A DNA stretch of 64,000 nucleotides from Symbiodinium natans (GCA_905221605.1 CAJNDS010001112.1:2626472-2690471); one strand, 5' to 3'; positions 29,991 through 40,074 are shown, counted from the stretch's first letter. Numbers and translations are program-made. The notes: a model not told the origin generated them from the sequence alone.

Positions 29991-30359
29991 TTAGGGTAGG
30001 CTGCCAAAAAGGGTTTTTTGGGGGGGTTTAAGTTTCGGGTGGGGGTGGGGGTGGGGTGAGGTGGGGTCGGAGATCTATGTGAGAGTTTTGTGTTGTTTGT
30101 GTTTCTTGTAGAGTATTTGACCAGTAGTACGCTCCTCGTAGGTTGGGGTGTCTTAAATCTTGGACCCTGATTTGCTACCACGAGCCCGACCCGACAACAA
30201 GTCAACCTCCATAAAGAGACACTTGCAGAATCCCTATCAAGGTGTTTGGGGGTGTTAACTTGGGTGCGGGTGGTTGTGACAGAGAACCCTAAACCCTAAA
30301 CCCTAAGCCCTAAACCCTAAACCCAAAACCCTAAACTTGGAGCTTTGGTTTTCAGGGCG

Positions 30360-30704
30360 GCACATCTTGACCCTCTCTTTAGATCGCTCTCTGTGTATCT
30401 CGCTCCCTCTCTCTCTATCCCTGGATGGCTGGCTCTCCCTCCCCGCTCTCTTTGTCTTTCTTGCTTTCTTTCTTTCATTCATTCTTTGTTTCTGTATTTC
30501 TCTCTTTCTTTCTCTCAGTTTTCTCTTTCTCTCTTGTTTTTTTCTCTCACTCTCTCGCCCGCTCTCCTCTCTCCCTCTCTCCCCCTCCCTCCCTCTCTCC
30601 CTCTCTCTCCCTCCCCCTCTCTCCCTCTCTCCCGCTCTCTCTCTCTCTCTCTCCCCCTCTCTCCCTCTCTCTCCCTCTCTCCCTCTCTCTCCCTCGATCT
30701 CGGC
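30360..30704 (+). repeat. CT-rich microsatellite, 340 bp
   Basis: CTCTCCCT-type DNA ending 20 bp before acceptor CATCGCCAG of exon 30726. Long serine/leucine or arginine/glutamate frames through it are artefacts. Confidence 0.9.
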
Positions 30705-30725
30705 TGGCACACTCGTCATCGCCAG

Positions 30726-32074
30726 TCCCAGTCGTTGTCTGCGAAGCTGCTGGACCTTTGTGCAACTCGCCGAAAGCTAGTCGCGGCAGTACCTGCATCA
30801 TACGTTGGGATGTTCCCCCTTATACTGACAGTCCTTGATCGGGATTAGAATATGGGGTACTATGATCCCTATAAAGGACTGTCAGGATTAGGGGAGCATC
30901 CCAAATCACACATGAAGCAGGGTTTACAGTACTGATTTTGGTGAGTGTATATAAGGTTCTTTTTAATATTGGTGGGTGTACACCTTGGGTGTCCTTTTGA
31001 GGTACAAGCAATAGAAACCCCACATCACATGTTACATGGCCTTCGGTTTTGTAGCAGGCCACAGGGCAGGATGCACAGGGGTTTGGTGCGCGGATGGTCT
31101 TCTTACCATTTGCTCTTGAAGCCCCCCAAAACCTCAAAGACAATAACCCCCATATTGCCCTTAGCAGGAAGAATGTTTCTATATATATATAATTATACAT
31201 GTACTTTGTTCGTTTTTGTTTTTTTTGTGCGGGGCCCCGTATCGCAAATAGTAGTATAGAGCCCCAAGGCCAAAAAAAACTTCAGGTCCAGGCAACTTTG
31301 TTCTAGGCCTCCTTGGGCTTGGGCGTGGACAATCCTGCGGAATCTCACACAAAGAAGGTGCTCAGACCCCAGGTCCCAGGTCTTGCTGCCAGCAGACTTT
31401 TGCTGGAACCCACAGGCAACAAAGTAATGCCAGTAAGAAAACCATGCTAGTCCCTACACCCTAAACCCTAAACCCTATTCCCTGAACCCTGAACCCTAAA
31501 CCCTACACCCTACACCCAAAACCCCAAACCCTAAACCCATAACCCTAAACCCTGCCCACCAAGGACCAGCAGTGCCACATCCCCGCGCTGAACTTTGACA
31601 TGGCGAAGACCCCCGCAGAGCGCCGGATGCTGGGGCAGGAGCGCCCTGGCTGCGCGGAGCAAAGTCGGTTTAGGGTTTAGGGTTTAGGGTTCAGGGTTCA
31701 GGGTTTTAGTGTAAACCCTAAACCCTCAACCAAAAGCGAAAACTTGGTAGCCTAGTGGTACCCTTTTCCTTTTCTTGGTTCAAGGTTCCTTGCAACCCAA
31801 AAAAGGGTGAGAAAATGAGGACTCTCAGCCCCTTGAGGAGCCCTGTGTGTGCGTGTGTGCAGGGTGGGGGGGGGGGGGGAGAACGTGGGGCACTTGTAGT
31901 GAGCTTAAGAGGGCGAGTGTAGTGTGGTTGTACCAGGGTTTCGGGCAGTGGGTTTAGGGCAAGAAGGTTCGGCACACAGCATCGTTGCACCTTGCAGTTT
32001 ACTGGACCTGTATGACAGGTCCACCTGGGATCTCGTGCTGCAATCTTATCTGACGCCTTTGAGTAGATACGGGA
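30726..32074 (+). CDS. Four-exon gene segment of unknown function
   Basis: Exons: 30726-30788 (SQSLSAKLLDLCATRRKLVA), 31307-31432 (ASLGLGVDNPAESHTKKVLR, then PQVPGLAASRLLLEPTGNK), 31564-31667 (CHIPALNFDMAKTPAERRML) and 31998-32074 (LLDLYDRSTWDLVLQSYLTP). Phases carry: 0, 0, 0, then CG|T. Donors are GTACCT, GTAAGA and GTTTAGGG. Acceptors are TCGCCAG, TTTGTTCTAG, CACCAAG and CACCTTGCAG. The CT-rich microsatellite at 30360-30700 lies just upstream of the first acceptor. A likely last exon is 32490-32573 (SEVVIALYERRRQLSLQGMP to TGA), but it needs a missed exon or other donor. Introns hold MITE A, MITE D and arrays. No family recognised. Confidence 0.6.
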
Positions 32075-32309
32075 GTTTACGAGAATCAGGGAGCGTTAAT
32101 ATAGACCCCAGAATGGCAGGATTCCCTGATTCCCTAAACCCTAAACCCTAAACCCTAAATTCGGAACCCCCCCCCCCCATGTTAACCGCTGAGTTAGTTG
32201 CTGAGTGAGAGCATTGCGACACTTGGAGGGGAGCTGGGCAACTGAGGAGCCACACCCCATCCCTGAACTTGGCGCATGCTGCTTCCGGGCGTACAGTGTC
32301 GGGTTGATT

Positions 32310-32410
32310 TGGGTTTAGGGTTTTGGGTTTTTGGGTTTAGGGTTTTTGGGTTTTTGGGTTTTTGGGTTTTTGGGTTTTTGGGTTTTTGGGTTTAAGGTTT
32401 TTGGGGTTGA
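32310..32410 (+). repeat. TTTTGGG array
   Basis: Repeated GGGTTTTT with A-to-T change from TTTAGGG, about nine units. Another locally homogenised variant. Confidence 0.9.
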
Positions 32411-32489
32411 GGGCACTTGCACTGGAGGTAGGACTTAGGGAAATCTGAGTCAGCGACTTCCTGACTTCCCAAGAATTAGTCAAACACAG

Positions 32490-32573
32490 AGTGAGGTTGT
32501 CATCGCACTCTACGAGCGGCGACGACAGCTGAGCCTGCAGGGGATGCCAGCCACCCGAGAGCCGCAGCGCTGA
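32490..32573 (+). CDS. Terminal exon
   Basis: The acceptor is GTCAAACACAG. The frame VVIALYERRRQLSLQGMPAT, then REPQR, ends at TGA 32571. Probably the end of the 30.7-32.1 kb gene; the phase of the link is unresolved. Confidence 0.45.
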   Translation, partial: SEVVIALYERRRQLSLQGMPATREPQR

Positions 32574-33106
32574 TCATCCAATTTTGACTGGACTCTTCAA
32601 CTACCTCAGCTACTTGGAGGTGCACACTGCACCGAGGTGCAGACGCCCCAACGCAGACGCCTCAAGGCCATGAGTGGGTGCTGTGTGCCACCAGAAGGCC
32701 CAGTGCTCGCCAGCCCAAGCAAGACTTCCGCGATCCTTGCGCCACGTTCACTGGAAGTCTCAAGATGCGGTGGCCTTCCTCTGTTCGAGGGTGTGTGTGT
32801 GTGTGTGCGCGATTGCTCCTGGTTGTGCTCGAATGCTCTGCATGACTCGTCGCCGGCGCGACTGCTCCGCCAGCGAGAGACCTTGCTCAGCGTGATGAAA
32901 CAAGGCCGCAAGTTACAACCCTAACCGTCACGAATTGCAGGCTTCTTTGGGGTACCCTTTTTCCTTTAAGAGCCTTATTTAGTGGGCGATATAAGGCGCA
33001 CCCCTATTTTCGGAATCCCCATATGCATTCAATTCATGGTTGTAGCTCAAGAGATCTGCCTGTATACCGATCTGTCGTTTGGAAGTAGGTGGCTTACATG
33101 AAACCC

Positions 33107-33212
33107 TAAACCCTAGACCCTAGACCCTAAACCCTAAACCCTTAACCCTTAACCCTAAACCCTAAACCCTAAACCCTAAACCCTAAACCCTAAACCCTAA
33201 ACCCTAAACCCT
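33107..33212 (-). repeat. CCCTAAA array
   Basis: About 14 units with a few CCCTAGA and CCCTTAA at the start; ends at the acceptor CTGCAG of exon 33217. Confidence 0.95.
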
Positions 33213-33216
33213 GCAG

Positions 33217-33264
33217 TGCCCTGGCCTGACAGGAGTGGGCATGTTTATCGGCGTCATTATGTAG
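33217..33264 (+). CDS. Small terminal exon, membrane-like
   Basis: The acceptor ACCCTGCAG ends a 105-bp CCCTAAA array. The frame reads CPGLTGVGMFIGVIM to TAG 33262. Confidence 0.35.
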   Translation, partial: CPGLTGVGMFIGVIM

Positions 33265-33392
33265 GTCAACAGTGGCATCCCGATTCATTCTTTTGGCCCC
33301 CCCATGTAAGAATCGCTGCATGCTCAGCTTGAGTTTAGTTTGTTTTGCGGGTTTCGTTTTCTGGGCCACGTGTTGGGACAGCGCTGAAGCAA

Positions 33393-33399
<7 letters not shown>

Positions 33400-33423
<24 letters not shown>

Positions 33424-33530
33424 CCGTCCGTCCGTCCGTCCGTCCATCTGTCTGTCTGTCTGTCTGTCTGTCTCTGTGTGTGTGTGTGTGTGTCTGTGCG
33501 TCTGTGTTTCTGTGTGTCCGTGTGAGTTAA
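33400..33530 (+). repeat. TG, CCGT and CTGT microsatellites
   Basis: TG at 33400-33423, GTCC at 33423-33447, TCTG at 33449-33473, then TG again. Confidence 0.95.
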
Positions 33531-33812
33531 CCTCAGTAAGCCACACACTGCTCGAAACATGTGTTCCTGCCCATGGTCCCGTGTTGAATGAACAACTACC
33601 GTAAAACATGTGTATATTTCCATTTGTTTTTTTTTATTCATGTATACTTAACGCCCTTGTTGTCAGCTAAATAACCTATTACAGTTTCTGGCTAGAGGCT
33701 GCAATCCCAAAGGCGAACGTTAAGCCCCCCCCCCCCCTAAGAATCTGGACAAGTAGGTGTATAGAATGAAAACGATACTGAGATTACTACTACTTGTAAT
33801 ATGGAAGAAAGA

Positions 33813-33873
<61 letters not shown>

Positions 33874-33912
33874 CGAGAGACAGAGAGAGAGAGAGAGGGA
33901 CAGAGAGAAAGA
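33813..33912 (+). repeat. GA microsatellite
   Basis: About 100 bp of AGAGAG with few interruptions. A similar tract is at 61588-61672. Confidence 0.95.
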
Positions 33913-34081
33913 TGCTTCAAGGTGCCAGGGTTGCTCGCGTATGGGTGCAAGCTTGTACAACTATCATCGGTATGTTGATAGATACCCCAGCGGGCTTTCA
34001 GCCCGAAGCCATACCACATTGTCCCTAGCACACAGTTCCCTAAACCCTAAGCCCTAAACCCTAAACCCTAAACCCTAGCAG

Positions 34082-34674
34082 CTCAGGTCACATTTGGCCA
34101 AGAGCTGGTTTGACCTTGCCCTGGAGGTTGATCGCAGCCTAGCAGCACTTCTGACGGATTGCTGTAGGTTCGAGTTGCTCTTCGAGCCAGGGGCTTAGGG
34201 TTTGGGGTTTAGGTTTAGGGTGCAGGGTTTAGGGTTTAGGGTTTGGGGTGCGGGGTTTAGGGACTGGGGTTTGGGATTTAGGGCTGGAAACCTGTTGCAA
34301 AAGCGTTGGGGGGATGTGAGGTCCCTGGCGCTGCATAAGCTGTCGGGGAAGCGTATACCCAAAGAGCCCAATACCCCTTAATTCAGGAATTTACCTTAAG
34401 CCATTTCAAGGATCCCTTTGTAAATTAAGCAATATTCCCTAATTAAGGAATATTGGGCTCTTTGGGTAGGGCATGAAAGCGAATCCTTGCGCCCCTGGCC
34501 AAAGGGGCCTCCTAGCGGTGCACGTGTGAACTTAGTAGCTGAGCGAGCACACTTTACACTTTTTGGGATACTATCATCCCCTATAGAACTGAACGTGTAC
34601 ACTTTTTTGGGGGCTTCTGAACTCAGCAACGAAGTTAACCCCAGAAGAAGAAAGACCACCTTTTTGTTGCTTAG
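34082..34674 (+). CDS. Three-exon gene end with introns made of MITEs
   Basis: Exons 34082-34192, 34470-34523 and 34645-34674 are all in phase 0. The first reads LAKSWFDLALEVDRSLAALL, then TDCCRFELLFEPG, with acceptor CCTAGCAG and GC donor GCTTAGGG. The second (GMKANPCAPGQRGLLAVH) sits between the right end of a family-C palindrome (acceptor TTTGGGTAG) and the left end of a family-F palindrome (donor GTGTGA). The third reads KKKDHLFVA to TAG, after acceptor ACCCCAG. Intron 2 (34524-34644) is almost exactly one family-F element. The function is unknown. Confidence 0.6.
34358..34467. mobile_element. MITE family C copy
   Basis: Arms CCCAAAGAGCCCAATA and TATTGGGCTCTTTGGG with an AT-rich middle. 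Other copies: 46695-46812 and 47405-47500. Two of the three lie just upstream of an exon, so the right end may help form acceptors. Confidence 0.8.
34528..34638. mobile_element. MITE family F copy coincident with an intron
   Basis: Arms AACTTAGTAGCTGAG and CTCAGCAACGAAGTTAA, with two copies of TACACTTTTT-type sequence inside. It fills intron 34524-34644. Other copies: 8405-8486, 13626-13741 (nested in MITE D) and 21004-21116. Confidence 0.8.
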
Positions 34675-35300
34675 GAGCCTGGGGGAACTCGCTGCCTCTC
34701 AAAAACTCCAAGTCTAAAGCCTTCTTTCCGAGTCAAACACACCCTAAACCCTAAACCCCGCACCCCTTCCGATGAACCCACTTTTGGCTGGTGGTGATTA
34801 CAAGACGGTTGTATAGAACTCTTAGGCAAGCTAGAAGTAGGTCTCGGGACTCAAACTTAAATCCTAAACCCTCAAAAAAAACAAAGGACCAAACAGCAAG
34901 CCTTAAAGGCTAAAGCTTAAGCACTGAACCCTGAAAATAAAGAAGTCCTCAACCCCAAACCTTAGACACTAAATCCCGCACCCCGGAACCAGCAACACTT
35001 TTCTGCCCTTTTTTCGGCTAGGGGTTTCGTTTAGTTGTTATAGGGTTTAGGGTTTAGGGTTTAGGGTTACGGCTCCCTTACAATAAAGTCACTAACACCA
35101 AACAGGGTACCCTTATCAATACTGTTACTGGGCTACCAAGACAGGCTTGCGGCTTCGGGTTTTTGGACCCTACACCCAAAACCCTAAACCCTAAACCCCC
35201 TTTGGGGGGGGGGGGGGGCTCCTTGGCCCTGCTGCGGAACCCTAAAACCGAAACCCTAAACCCGAGGGTTCAACAAAAAAAACTCCGAGGCATTTGCCAG

Positions 35301-35331
35301 GGCAATCGCCGCAACAAGGCCTTGGTTTCAG
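35301..35331 (+). CDS. Short exon
   Basis: Acceptor GGCATTTGCCAG and donor GTGAACC enclose GNRRNKALVS plus one base. Confidence 0.4.
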
Positions 35332-35494
35332 GTGAACCACTGGGCAGTTTCGGGTCTGGGGTTTAGGGGTTAGGGTGTAGACACATGGGAAGTGTACCCG
35401 GTACTTGAGTGACTCGGGAGGGGATACAGGATAGAGGTTACCCTAGGTGAGTTGCGAATCCCAAGCCCGGATCCGCTCTCAACTACCCTACGCC

Positions 35495-35805
35495 CCTAAA
35501 CCCTGAACCCTAAACCCGAAACCCTAAACGCTAAACTCCTAAACCCTAAACCCTAAACCCCTAAACCCTAAACCCTAATCCCTAAACCCTAAACCCTAAA
35601 CCCTAAACGCACGCAGGACTGGTTGCAGGAGGCCCTACCGGCGGCCCCCGCCTCGGTTGAGAGCCCAATACCCTTCGGAGTGCAGGAAGGGTTAGGGTTT
35701 AGGGTTTAGGGTTTAGGGTTTAGGATTTAGGGTTTAGGGTTTAGGGTTTAGGGGTTAGGGGTTTAGGGTTTAGGGTTTAGGGTTTAGGGTTTAGGGTTTA
35801 GGATT
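35495..35805. repeat. CCCTAAA array, exon, TTTAGGG array
   Basis: CCCTAAA to 35608, exon 35617-35690, then TTTAGGG to 35805. Another compact opposed pair. Confidence 0.9.
35617..35690 (+). CDS. Exon between opposed arrays
   Basis: The acceptor ACGCACGCAG follows a CCCTAAA array; the donor GTTAGGG starts a TTTAGGG array. The frame reads DWLQEALPAAPASVESPIPF, then GVQE. Confidence 0.5.
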
Positions 35806-36417
35806 CACGCAAGCCTGCTGCAAAAGGGTTTAGGGTTTGGGGTTCAGGGCTCAGGGATTTTCAGGGTTTAGGATTTAGGGTTTGGGGTCTGGGGTTTATA
35901 CACGTATTTAGGCTAGTCTTGGTTTAGCTCATATATGTATATATATATATACATAGGCATAGGGGCTGGTCTAGGGTCAGGCTTAAGTTATGGTTTACGG
36001 GTTGGAGTTGTGGTACAGGCTTACTGATTCTTAAGGGTTTGAGCTTCAGAAGGGAACCTTTAGGATTTCATATAGGGTTTAGGGTTTAGGGTTTCGGGCT
36101 TGGGGTGCAAAACTTCGTCACACGGACGAAGAGTTGAACTCGAGAGCTCAGTGGCTTGAGGGTTCAGTGTGGTAGACGAGGTAATGGGCGCCCTATGCTC
36201 ATCCCAAAGGGTCCGTGTACCCATACAGTATATGCTTGGGCTTCAGCGGTTCCGACACTGTAGCTTTAGGGCCCAAAAAATGACTACGTGGGTACACGGA
36301 CCCGTGGGGTATGTTATAGACGTGGTAGCCCAGTGGTACCCTTCTTTGGGGTTCTGGTTTCCCTTATAACATAACCAACCCAAAAAAGGGTGCCCTTATT
36401 ATACGATCAACTTGTGA

Positions 36418-36439
36418 GCGCGCGCGCGCGCGCGCGCGT
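36418..36439. repeat. CG dinucleotide run
   Basis: Eleven GC/CG units in a row, a possible Z-DNA former, next to a family-D MITE. Confidence 0.9.
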
Positions 36440-36609
36440 TGCTTTTCCACTCTGGAGCTGGATGGCGTCGATGGGCAGCCCACGAGCTAGCTACCAATTT
36501 GTTTAGGGTTTAGGGTTTAGGGTTTAGGGTCTACTGGCTGCTGTTTAGGGTTTACGCCACTTAAGGCCTGGGATTCTCTTGGATGCACACCCTGGCAACA
36601 TCTCAGAGT

Positions 36610-36718
36610 CCCTAAACCCTTAACCCTTAACCCTTAACCCTTAACCCTTAACCCTTAACCCTTAACCCTTAACCCTTAACCCTTAACCCTTAACCCTTAA
36701 CCCTTAACCCTTAACCCT
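36610..36718 (-). repeat. CCCTTAA 7-mer array
   Basis: About 15 perfect CCCTTAA units, a pure A-to-T variant of the telomere repeat. Confidence 0.95.
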
Positions 36719-36787
36719 ATCAGAGGTCATGGTTCACGCAATCTACAGGATGATCGTCCCGGCCTCAGGGCGCAGAAGCTGCTTCCC

Positions 36788-36935
36788 CTAAGGCTCCAAG
36801 TATACAAATAATACCTACAACCCTAAACCCTAAACCCTAAACCCTATTTGGAGCCTTAGGGTTCTGTGTACCCTAAACCCTAAACCATGAACCCTAAGCC
36901 CTATTTTGGAGCCTTGGGGTTCTGTGTACATCCGC
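36788..36935. mobile_element. MITE family I copy with two CCCTAAA inserts
   Basis: CCCTAAGGCTCCAAGTATAC opens the element; CCCTAAA units interrupt it after ATACCTACA. The right arm ATTTGGAGCCTTAGGGTTCT occurs twice around a second insert. Intact copy: 49698-49796. Others: 8618-8712, 43405-43511 (TTTAGGG inside), 56478-56572, 58432-58500. Confidence 0.75.
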
Positions 36936-37062
36936 ATGACGCAGAGAGCGCGTGTGTTGCGGCTTAGAAAGGCATCCTGGGGGCGCTCTGGGGGTGCTCC
37001 TTAAACGCGCACTCCGAGCTTTCAGCTTAAGTGCAAAGCTGCACAGCCTTTCAAGGCAAACC

Positions 37063-37198
37063 CTAAAACCCTAAAACCCTAAAACCCTAAAACCCTAAAA
37101 CCCTAAAACCCTAAAACCCTAAAACCCTAAAACCCTAAAACCCTAAAACCCTAAAACCCTAAAACCCTAAAACCCTAAAACCCTAAACCCTAAACCCT
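37063..37198 (-). repeat. CCCTAAAA 8-mer array
   Basis: About 15 perfect 8-mers, then two normal CCCTAAA units, ending shortly before the acceptor of exon 37211. Confidence 0.95.
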
Positions 37199-37210
37199 AA
37201 GCAAACCTAG

Positions 37211-37536
37211 GTCGAAGCGTTTCCGCCCGAGCAGAGGCTGCTTGCGCAACACAGCCAGGACAACTCTTTGATGGGTCCATGTACCTAAATGGGGTTTAGG
37301 GTTTAGGGTTTAGGGTTTAGGGTTTAGGGTTTAGGGTTTAGGGTTTAACTTAAAGTTAGTCCTTTCTATAGGGATTTTCGGGGGCCAAGTATATGCTAGT
37401 AAGGCACGTGGACCCTTATAAGGAAGCATGTTCGGCAGCTAGAGGTTTGAGACAGGTTGGGAGTCCGCACGTAGTGGGCTTGGCACTTCAGGTGCATATG
37501 GACGCCGAGTTCTCTTCACCCCCTTGGAGCCCCTAA
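37211..37536 (+). CDS. Two-exon gene end whose intron is a MITE carrying a telomere array
   Basis: The exon at 37211-37274 (VEAFPPEQRLLAQHSQDNSL, then M) has acceptor AAACCTAG and ends one base into a codon. The exon at 37439-37536 has acceptor TTCGGCAG and reads RGLRQVGSPHVVGLALQVHM, then DAEFSSPPWSP and TAA; its first two bases complete the split codon. The intron, 37275-37438, is a family-E palindrome (GTCCATGTACC to CACGTGGACCC) with eight TTTAGGG units inserted inside it. Function unknown. Confidence 0.6.
37274..37412. mobile_element. MITE family E copy interrupted by TTTAGGG and forming an intron
   Basis: GTCCATGTACCTAAATGG is followed by eight TTTAGGG units (37293-37346), then the rest of the element (GGGGCCAAGTATAT to GTGGACCC). 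The exons on both sides join in phase, so the whole composite is probably spliced out. Confidence 0.75.
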
Positions 37537-37664
37537 GAACTCTCAGGTCCGCAAACCCTTAAAGTCCTGAACCCTAAACTCTACACCTTGAGGGTATTTT
37601 AACATTAAAAACCCCTCAACCCTTAGAATCCTAAACCCTAAACTCTACACCTTTAAGACCCTGT

Positions 37665-37937
37665 GTGATCATCAATCAAGTTCCGTGTCTTTGTCCACAT
37701 GGACAGCAGCAGCGACGCACAAAAGCCCTCAGCCTGACCCGAAGTCTTCGGGACCGTTCATCCAGCTTAGGTTTTAGGCTTTTCATGCAGGAGATGATTT
37801 CCAAGTTGACCCAGATAGTCCAGCGAGAGGCGCCGCAATGGAGCTGCTGCGCGGGTCTGCCGGGTTTGAGAACCTTAAGCCGAAAACCCTTCGGTTTAAA
37901 CGCTGCTGTCGGGTTTAGAGCGCAGGGCTCCGGGTGA
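37665..37937 (+). CDS. Coding block of unknown protein
   Basis: One frame stays open for 270 bases. It includes PHGQQQRRTKALSLTRSLRD and EMISKLTQIVQREAPQWSCC. A good acceptor (GGCTTTTCATGCAG) lies at 37790 inside it, so the real exon may begin there. Confidence 0.4.
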   Translation: MIINQVPCLCPHGQQQRRTKALSLTRSLRDRSSSLGFRLFMQEMISKLTQIVQREAPQWSCCAGLPGLRTLSRKPFGLNAAVGFRAQGSG

Positions 37938-38236
37938 CCCTCCAGCTGAACACAGAACCCTATGTTAATTGGGGTTCAGTGTTGAGAGCTTGTCTTCCTG
38001 AGGATGTAGGCATGCCTCGTGGAATTCGCCCTCGGCCCTGTGCTTGCACGCTGCGGGGTTCCAAAGAACCTAACTGTAGGTCCCTGGAAATTTCGAGTAC
38101 TCCCCCAGCTCAACTCAAGACCCCAAAACCCTTAAACCCTTAAACCCTGAATTCCCCTAAGCTTGAAACCCTAAGCCCATATAGACCCTTAAACCCTTAA
38201 CCCTAAACCCTTAAACCCTATACACGGAGGTGACAG

Positions 38237-38291
38237 GCCTCCCTTGGACTCCGCAAACTTGGACGAAACTTCGACTCTTGGACCCCAGGGG
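38237..38291 (+). CDS. Exon
   Basis: The acceptor is GAGGTGACAG and the donor GTGGATAC. The frame reads ASLGLRKLGRNFDSWTPG. Confidence 0.4.
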
Positions 38292-38340
38292 GTGGATACA
38301 GGGTTCAGGCGATTTAGGGTTTAGGGTTTAATTCACGAGA

Positions 38341-38385
38341 GCTGTCCCTGGCAGGCTTGACGTTTCGAATGCCTGAGAGAGAGAG
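38341..38385 (+). repeat. Second copy of the 45-bp duplicated unit
   Basis: Identical to 3742-3786. Here too the 3' side runs into GGGTTTAATTAGGG repeats. The shared right-hand context suggests the unit moved with, or was joined by, a telomere-like array. Confidence 0.8.
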
Positions 38386-39259
38386 GGTTTAATTAGGGTT
38401 TAGGGTTTAGGGTTTAGTTCATGGGGTTCACAGGGTTTTAGGGTTTAGGGTTCGGGGTTTAGAGTTTCGGCTGCGCGCTGAGACAAGCCTGTGCAAAAGG
38501 GTTTCGGCTGGACAGGAAGTTTGTCGAAGGCCTTTCCCAGCTGACTTCAGGAGTCTGGGTTCAAAAGGGTTTAGGCACCCTAAACGCACAAACCCTGTGT
38601 TTATAGGGCATGGCCTGTGCCGAGGGTTTCGCAAGGCCCTTGCCGGCAGAATCTTCAGCCGTCCAGAAGCCCGAAACCCTTCCCTAAACCCTACAAACTT
38701 CTAAACCCTAAACCCTAAACCCTTGTCAAAAACCCTAAACCCTATAAACTTGAGTGACCCCATTCAGCATCCCATAGCGCGAATGTCTGAACAAATCCCC
38801 GGGCATGACCGTGGCAGTCAAGAGTTTCTGGGTTAAACAAAATAGTTGTTTGTCTTTGACTCCTCGCACCTTTCTCTATATCCCCCTGGGAATTGCTTTT
38901 ATTTTTGTTCAGAAAAAGCCCAAGAGGATATTAACGATATTGTTTTATTTCGGTTCTAAGGGGAATATAGTTATTTGGTGGTGCTACATCCAAAGCTTGC
39001 TGAACTTCCCTAAGCCCCAAAGAGATTGGGACTGACGGGTGCCCGAAGGCTTGGCCTAAAGTTGGTCTAGGGTTCAGGCTTTAGGCTTCAGTTTTTTTGA
39101 GTTTAGCGTTTAGGGTCTTTTGGGTTTAGGGTTTCGGGTTTAGGGTTTTTGGGGTTTTGGGTTGAAAGGGTCCTTCCAGCACGTCCAGTTTCCAAAAACG
39201 TTGTTTGGGGCCCAAGGCGGATCATCCATCAAGGGCTGTGGTTTGTTTGTTTTTTTGGG

Positions 39260-39303
39260 TGGGGGGGGGGGGGGGGGGGGGGGGGGCGGTGGGGGGGGGG
39301 GGT
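39260..39303 (+). repeat. Poly-G tract
   Basis: About 40 G with two interruptions. Other G or C runs: 6291-6303, 10273-10295, 19039-19055, 48767-48784, 52434-52457. Confidence 0.9.
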
Positions 39304-39394
39304 GCGAGTTTAGGGGTTTAGGGTCTCTGTAAAGTTTTGAATACGTCCAGTTCAAACTACCTCTTCGAAGTAGATGCAGCAGAATCTTCTGCAG

Positions 39395-39703
39395 CCGTCG
39401 TCCGACGGTCAGAGGAGCGGCCGTTCACTTTCAACGGCGGTCGCCATTCTCATCGTTTCGCGCCGAACTCTATGCAAGTTCGCTGCAAGCTTGCCCTAAA
39501 CCCGAAACCTTAAACCCGAAAGCCGAAACCTTCAGCCCTAAAACCTAAACACAAAACAACGAAAAGACACGAAAACCCTAAACCCTAAACACAAAAACAC
39601 CAAAAAGACACAAAAAGCCCTAAGCCTCCAAAAGCTCTGCGCTGCTGAGGAGAGAAACTCTTTTGCCCGACCGTGTTGGCCACCCAGAGCGGCACTTTAT
39701 TGA
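39395..39703 (+). CDS. Two-exon gene end
   Basis: The exon at 39395-39477 has acceptor AATCTTCTGCAG and reads VVRRSEERPFTFNGGRHSHR, then FAPNSMQ; the donor is GTTCGC. The exon at 39650-39703 (ERNSFARPCWPPRAALY to TGA) follows GCTGCTGAG in phase 0. The intron carries CCCTAAA-like and ACACAAAA-rich DNA. Function unknown. Confidence 0.5.
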
Positions 39704-39871
39704 CTCCTCCTATCAAATTTTAGGGTCTTGGGTTCAGGGTTTAGGGTTTAGGGTATATATATATATATAAGGTTTAGGAGTCAGGGCTTAGGTTTAGCTT
39801 TTAGGGTTTCAGGATTTAGGGTAGCCATGAAGACCCCAGAGCTCTAGGGTTTTGGGGCTTAGGGTTTGTAG

Positions 39872-40046
39872 GGTTGATGGCCAGGAGCCCCGTGCAACCG
39901 AACCATGGGTCCGGGATGTAGAAGTCAGACTCTGGCGAGCGGCTACTGCGAAGCCTTTGCCCAAAAGCTTGGGTGACGGTTCCCAGTACTTATGCAGGTG
40001 GATCCAGCTAGTAGAGGCTTGCTTGAGGGTGCAAGCGCAACGCTAA
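39872..40046 (+). CDS. Exon whose stop codon comes from a CCCTAAA-type repeat
   Basis: The acceptor GGGTTTGTAG is the end of a TTTAGGG-like stretch. The frame is open for 57 codons, with VDGQEPRATEPWVRDVEVRL and LVEACLRVQAQR, and stops at TAA in CGCTAAACCC. Reading into an intron cannot be excluded: GTGGATCC at 40000 could be a donor. Confidence 0.45.
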
Positions 40047-40074
40047 ACCCTAAATCCCAAAAACTCTCTTGCAG

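Noticed and set aside
38428-38634. Minus-strand frame of 68 codons
   Set aside because: The + strand frame through the same DNA is equally open and fits the orientation of all other coding; neither has clear splice sites.
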